The position numbers and the translations under genes are program-made. This document shows positions 5,826 through 8,711 of a stretch of DNA of 8,711 nucleotides, piece by piece (position 1 is the first letter of the stretch; every line of letters begins with the position of its first letter). The DNA comes from Desulfoplanes sp. (GTDB lineage Bacteria > Desulfobacterota > Desulfovibrionia > Desulfovibrionales > Desulfomicrobiaceae). Where the stretch lies: positions 1 through 8,711 of the forward strand of contig JAQVZR010000052.1 of the NCBI GenBank assembly GCA_028708105.1, in the 5' to 3' direction. The notes beneath the pieces were generated by a model, which worked only from the letters and a program-made list of their open reading frames with translations, searched no databases and was not told the origin of the DNA.

Positions 5826-6452
5826 ATGACCATTAAAAAGAAACGTCGAACCGTCATAGGATTTCTTTTTCTTTTGAGTGTTTCGATATCGTCGGTGCCT
5901 GCTCTGGCCGGACCGCCTCGAGGATTCGGACCCGGTGGGCCTGGATTTTTTTTCTGGCCGGGGGCGTTGTTCGAACTCGTCGTAGTCGGAACCCATCACC
6001 TGTTCTGGCGGGATGGTGCCTTTTATCGGAAGGCCCCGGAGGGATACGTGGTGGTGGAGGCTCCTCAAGGGGCGGTCATTTCCTCGATGCCCCTTGGGGC
6101 CGAGATCAGGATTGTCGATGGAGTGAAGTATCACTACTATAACGGTATCTATTACATCCGAAGATCTGAGGGCTACATGGTGGTTGCACCACCTGTCGTG
6201 ACCGAGGTCAAGGACGCAACTCCGGTGGAGACCATGCATGTGCAGGGGGAGGCTTTCGTGACTGTCGACATGCTCAATGTCAGGTCCGGGCCCGGGAAAA
6301 AATTCGGGGTCATCGCCCTCGCTTACAAGGGGGAGGTCTTGAAGATATACCATGAATCGCAGGACTGGATCTATGTGGAGATTCCCTCGGGTCGGTCGGG
6401 GTGGGTTGATAAACAGTTCACTTCTTTTTTGAATCCCGTACCGGCAGGGTGA
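5826..6452 (+). CDS. Exported DUF6515-like protein with C-terminal bacterial SH3 domain
   Basis: This is a 208-aa protein. GGAGGGGGC directly precedes the ATG. Residues 1-28 form a Sec signal peptide: KKKRR, then the hydrophobic GFLFLLSV, and A26-L27-A28 before a Gly (probable cleavage after 28). A Gly/Pro/Phe-rich stretch follows (29-45). Residues 57-122 hold repeated Tyr/Gly-rich beta units (FYRKAPEGYVVVEAP, YHYYNGIYYIRRSEGYMVV), the look of DUF6515-type periplasmic proteins with the pattern YYNGxYYxxxxxGYxVVxPP. Residues 143-202 form an SH3b domain (LNVRSGPGKKFGVI, then SGWVDKQF), often involved in cell-wall binding. A periplasmic or cell-envelope role is inferred; the function is unknown. 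The lipoprotein gene begins 32 bp after the stop with its own strong site, so the two are probably one operon. Confidence 0.85.
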   Translation: MTIKKKRRTVIGFLFLLSVSISSVPALAGPPRGFGPGGPGFFFWPGALFELVVVGTHHLFWRDGAFYRKAPEGYVVVEAPQGAVISSMPLGAEIRIVDGVKYHYYNGIYYIRRSEGYMVVAPPVVTEVKDATPVETMHVQGEAFVTVDMLNVRSGPGKKFGVIALAYKGEVLKIYHESQDWIYVEIPSGRSGWVDKQFTSFLNPVPAG

Positions 6453-6484
6453 TTTTTTTTAAGATATTTTACAAAGGAGGACGT

Positions 6485-6790
6485 ATGAGGACAAACATAA
6501 ACGCGCATATTATTTTTTTGGCAGTGCTGCTGGCGATCGCCCTGATGGTCGGTTGTGCCGGCCCGCAGGGGTATTCAGGACATTCAGGCTCTGGCGGTGG
6601 CGGAAAGGACCAGCCGCCTACCAAGGAAGAGTTGCTGACAGAATATGACAAGGATCACGACGGCAGGCTGTCCAAAGCGGAGTTCCCTGGGCCGGATGAG
6701 CATTTCAGCCTGCTGGATACCAACTCCGACGGGTATCTCGAAGCCGATGAACTTCCCGATGGTCCTCCCAAGAGAGGACGGAGAGGATAG
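6485..6790 (+). CDS. EF-hand calcium-binding lipoprotein
   Basis: The ATG at 6485 has AAAGGAGG four bases upstream; a longer frame from a GTG at 6449 overlaps the previous stop and is less likely. The 101-aa product starts with a short lipoprotein signal peptide ending L-M-V-G-C, with Cys24 as the lipidated residue. A Ser/Gly-rich linker follows (30-40), then two canonical EF-hand loops: DKDHDGRLSKAE (55-66) and DTNSDGYLEADE (78-89). Acidic ligands sit at loop positions 1, 3, 5 and 12 (Asn replaces Asp at position 3 of the second). The tail is basic (PPKRGRRG). It is predicted to bind calcium at the outer or inner membrane, facing the periplasm. It lies just after the SH3b gene, suggesting a joint envelope role. 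The partner or signal is unknown. Confidence 0.87.
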   Translation: MRTNINAHIIFLAVLLAIALMVGCAGPQGYSGHSGSGGGGKDQPPTKEELLTEYDKDHDGRLSKAEFPGPDEHFSLLDTNSDGYLEADELPDGPPKRGRRG

Positions 6791-6976
6791 AGGGTGTTCA
6801 GGCGCCCACCCATGTGAGGATAGTAAGGAAGCGAGACGTTCGCTCCGGGTCAGAAAGCTGTCCACTGTGCTTAGGGGGCTCTATCCGTCTACCCCACTTG
6901 AAACAGCGAGGAACCTCAACATCTAACCTGTCCTGTTATTCAGTCCCGTTGTTCGTTGAGATTTTCAATGTATTGT
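6791..6976. other. Intergenic DNA with no recognised gene
   Basis: This is the first part of a 416-bp gap before the transporter gene. The open frame at 6814-7062 has no ribosome binding site and no family motif. A short inverted repeat (GGGTG/CACCC, near 6792-6811) follows the lipoprotein stop but lacks a T tail, so no terminator is called. Confidence 0.5.
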
Positions 6977-7005
6977 TTGATAAGTGGTGCAGGCTTAGCT
7001 ATGAA
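6977..7005 (+). promoter_or_regulatory. Sigma70-type promoter candidate for the MFS transporter gene
   Basis: TTGATA (6977-6982, 5 of 6 to TTGACA), a 17-base spacer and TATGAA (7000-7005, 4 of 6 to TATAAT). Transcription would start near 7012 and leave a leader of about 195 nt before the gene, which contains the hairpin at 7082-7114. Confidence 0.4.
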
Positions 7006-7081
7006 CACTATGAATGTCCCTTTGGGAGTTTGATTAATATTGCTTCAAAATCCGGTCGATAGCAGGTGATGCTTGGGGGGA

Positions 7082-7114
7082 GATGTGCGTGGCCAGTATT
7101 TTTGGCCATACATC
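7082..7114 (+). promoter_or_regulatory. Leader hairpin upstream of the MFS transporter gene
   Basis: TGGCCA (7090-7095) and TGGCCA (7103-7108) pair perfectly around the loop GTATTTT. An outer helix GATGT/ACATC (7082-7086, 7110-7114) extends the stem past a 3-by-1 internal bulge. It ends 92 bp before the start codon. The arms are also a candidate binding site for a dimeric repressor. It matches no riboswitch class that I recognise. Confidence 0.4.
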
Positions 7115-7206
7115 CGTTCCGGACGATGTTCGCAAGAGCATTCCAATAGTTTGATGAAAACCTAAAAAACTATGACAAGGATTCCTCCGGCCACCAAGGA
7201 GATTAC

Positions 7207-8367
7207 ATGCTTCGAATTGCCGTACTTTCCCTTTCACTCCTCACTGTCATGTCCGGTGCTGCCGTGGCCCCGGCTTTAGCAGATATCTTGGCCTTTTTCC
7301 CGGATGCCTCGGCCATGTTGGGCAAGATGGTGCTTACCACACCGGCCTTGAGCATTATTCCTGTGGCACTGCTTACGGGGATGGTCAGCACCAGGGTTCC
7401 CCGAAAACGGCTGATCTACACGGGTATTTTCTTCTATATCCTCGGCGGATTTGGCGGGGGTATGGCTACGTCTATACCTTTCTTACTTTCTATGCGCGTT
7501 GTTCTTGGAATCGGAGTGGGGATTCTTATGCCTCTTTCCACCGGGCTTATCGCGGATCTGTGGTCAGGATATGAAAAAACCAAGACGATGGGCTATGCTT
7601 CGGCATCCACCAATCTTGGCGGTATTATAGCGACCTTGCTGTCCGGGCTCTTGGCTTCTATCAGCTGGCGGGCTTCATTTTATATCTATCTGCTGGGTAT
7701 ACCTGTTGGGATGCTGGTCTTTTCCTTTTTGCCGGATCGGCAGCCCACAAAGACGTCGGAAAAACAGCCGGAAAACGTCGCGGCTACTCTTGGCCTCTAT
7801 GCCCTCTGGGGAATAGGGATGTTCTTGGTCATGGCCGCTTTTTATACTATCCCTGTTAACATCGCCCTGTATATTCAGGAAAAAAGCCTTGGGGATTCTC
7901 GCATGGCAGGATGTGCCATGGCTGTTATGACGGGTTCTTCCTTTGTAACGGGCCTTGTCTTCGGTCGTTTGTATAAACGGCTGGGCACATGGCTTCCTAC
8001 CTTAAGCCTGAGCGGATTTGCTGTCTCTTTTTATGGCCTGTCAGCCTACCCGTCGACGGTACCGCTGTTCTGTTTTTTGATACTCAATGGCATGGGCTTC
8101 GGTATTCTGGTGCCGTTGATCATGAATGGGGTAACCCGGAAAAAGGGCAAATCTTCGGGTGCGGCGGGCACTTCGGTTGTTACAAATTTTTTGTTTGCAG
8201 GCCAGTTTGCAAGTCCTCTTCTTACCGGCGGGGCCGCCGTACTTCTTTTTGGCCCGGGGATCGCTAATATTTTTTTGACACTGGCTTGGGGAATTGGTCT
8301 GGTTGCGGTTCTGGTTTTTTTGTCAACAATGATTCCATCGAAAGAAAAATCATGTGTCGCCCCGTAG
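7207..8367 (+). CDS. Major facilitator superfamily (MFS) transporter, probable efflux type
   Basis: This is a 386-aa protein with about twelve membrane segments and the usual MFS length. AAGGAG lies five bases before the ATG. The first half carries a TM4-type motif, MRVVLGIGVGILMPLSTG (R97, G101, G103, G105), and a TM5 region ending SWRASFYIY (W144-R145), as in drug/proton antiporter-like (DHA1) members. The loop between TM2 and TM3, GMVSTRVPRKRL (58-69), sits where motif A (G-x-L-a-D-r-x-G-r-k) belongs, but the usual Asp is Thr62 and the Gly is Pro65. A central polar stretch (about 175-190, TKTSEKQPEN) divides the two halves. It probably exports a small molecule using the proton gradient. 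The substrate cannot be inferred, as no regulator or biosynthetic gene is adjacent. Confidence 0.87.
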   Translation: MLRIAVLSLSLLTVMSGAAVAPALADILAFFPDASAMLGKMVLTTPALSIIPVALLTGMVSTRVPRKRLIYTGIFFYILGGFGGGMATSIPFLLSMRVVLGIGVGILMPLSTGLIADLWSGYEKTKTMGYASASTNLGGIIATLLSGLLASISWRASFYIYLLGIPVGMLVFSFLPDRQPTKTSEKQPENVAATLGLYALWGIGMFLVMAAFYTIPVNIALYIQEKSLGDSRMAGCAMAVMTGSSFVTGLVFGRLYKRLGTWLPTLSLSGFAVSFYGLSAYPSTVPLFCFLILNGMGFGILVPLIMNGVTRKKGKSSGAAGTSVVTNFLFAGQFASPLLTGGAAVLLFGPGIANIFLTLAWGIGLVAVLVFLSTMIPSKEKSCVAP

Positions 8368-8711
8368 TCTTGGAGTCTGGTTTCTGGCAGTAAACGTGGA
8401 TTCTGGAAGAAATAAGGAGCGCAGGGGGGGGACAAAACCGTGCGCGACGTATGGAATCGGCGGACCGAAGTGCGTGGTGCCCGGAAAGTTCTCCGACCAT
8501 GCTTACAAAGGCACGGGAGTATGCAGAAGAGCACGGAGGGGTGGATAGCTTTCTTCATCCGGTCCATGGACGGCTGGTAGTTTCCCAGCAATTCCCGGTC
8601 ACCCCATGAGTGCCCACCTTCGGGGGGTAAAAAACCCCGTTTTGTAAGGGGTGAGTAAGGTGTCTGTCCCATAAGTCTTCTCGTGACGGGATGGCCGTTA
8701 AGGAATAGGTG
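8368..8711. other. Intergenic DNA at the right edge, no supported gene
   Basis: No gene is supported here. A plus-strand frame from the ATG at 8500 reads MLTKAREYAEEHGGVDSFLH, then PVHGRLVVSQQ, and stops at TGA near 8610. It looks protein-like but has no ribosome binding site or known family, and the same frame is open upstream, so it may be the tail of a decayed gene. No terminator is visible after the MFS gene on the plus strand. Confidence 0.45.
8629..8652 (-). terminator. Weak minus-strand terminator candidate
   Basis: Read leftward, ACCCC and GGGGT (8652-8648 and 8638-8634) form a 5-bp stem with a 9-base loop, followed by a run of T (8634-8629). It could end a gene entering from the right of the window. 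The stem is short, so confidence is low. Confidence 0.3.

Noticed and set aside
6762..6779. GTCCTC/GAGGAC inverted repeat near the end of the lipoprotein gene as a terminator
   Set aside because: It lies inside the coding sequence and has no T run after it.
8046..8672. 208-aa minus-strand open frame at the right edge
   Set aside because: About half lies antisense to the MFS gene, and the translation shows no domain, signal or family pattern.
1..8711. CRISPR array, tRNA, rRNA or integrase attachment site
   Set aside because: No regularly spaced repeats, no tRNA cloverleaf or rRNA sequence, and no integrase gene were seen.

Overview
The window reads like accessory and flanking DNA from a Gram-negative bacterium. 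A lipoprotein with a lipobox, a Sec-exported SH3b protein and strong GGAG-type ribosome binding sites support this. Protein style (an EF-hand lipoprotein, a DUF6515-like/SH3b protein, IS200-like transposase remnants) recalls Desulfobacterota or other deltaproteobacteria, but no marker gene fixes the taxon. No rRNA, tRNA or CRISPR array was seen.

The left 3.2 kb is mainly a graveyard of defence and mobile-element genes, most on the minus strand. In order it holds: the C-terminal tail of a DUF559/Vsr-like endonuclease interrupted by TGA (2-115); a frameshifted IS200-like (Y1) transposase remnant (336-500, minus); a very acidic 60-aa protein (592-774, minus) whose end lies in a 24-bp tandem repeat; an intact membrane-anchored DUF2726 protein with a C-terminal topoisomerase-type zinc finger (926-1603, minus); a short piece of a Fic AMP-transferase core with its HPFREGNGR motif (1742-1840, plus); a nearly complete KilA-N gene killed by a one-base deletion and a CAA-to-TAA stop (1864-2684, minus); and a TerB-like/BRCT gene cut off inside its BRCT domain (2741-3229, minus). 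Only the DUF2726 gene and the acidic gene in this block look capable of making their product.

The right part is more ordinary. A BrnQ-type branched-chain amino-acid carrier (3685-5013) is followed by the tail of a second transposase (5275-5475) with a hairpin just downstream. Then comes a probable two-gene operon for an exported DUF6515-like/SH3b protein (5826-6452) and a two-EF-hand lipoprotein (6485-6790). A major facilitator superfamily transporter (7207-8367) sits behind a possible promoter and a roughly 195-nt leader with a hairpin.

No convincing new multi-gene system is visible. The most worthwhile leads are the DUF2726 plus acidic-protein pair, the clustered gene wreckage (where the inactivating mutations can be placed to the base), and the exported SH3b/EF-hand pair. 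All family assignments rest on motif reading alone, without database searches.
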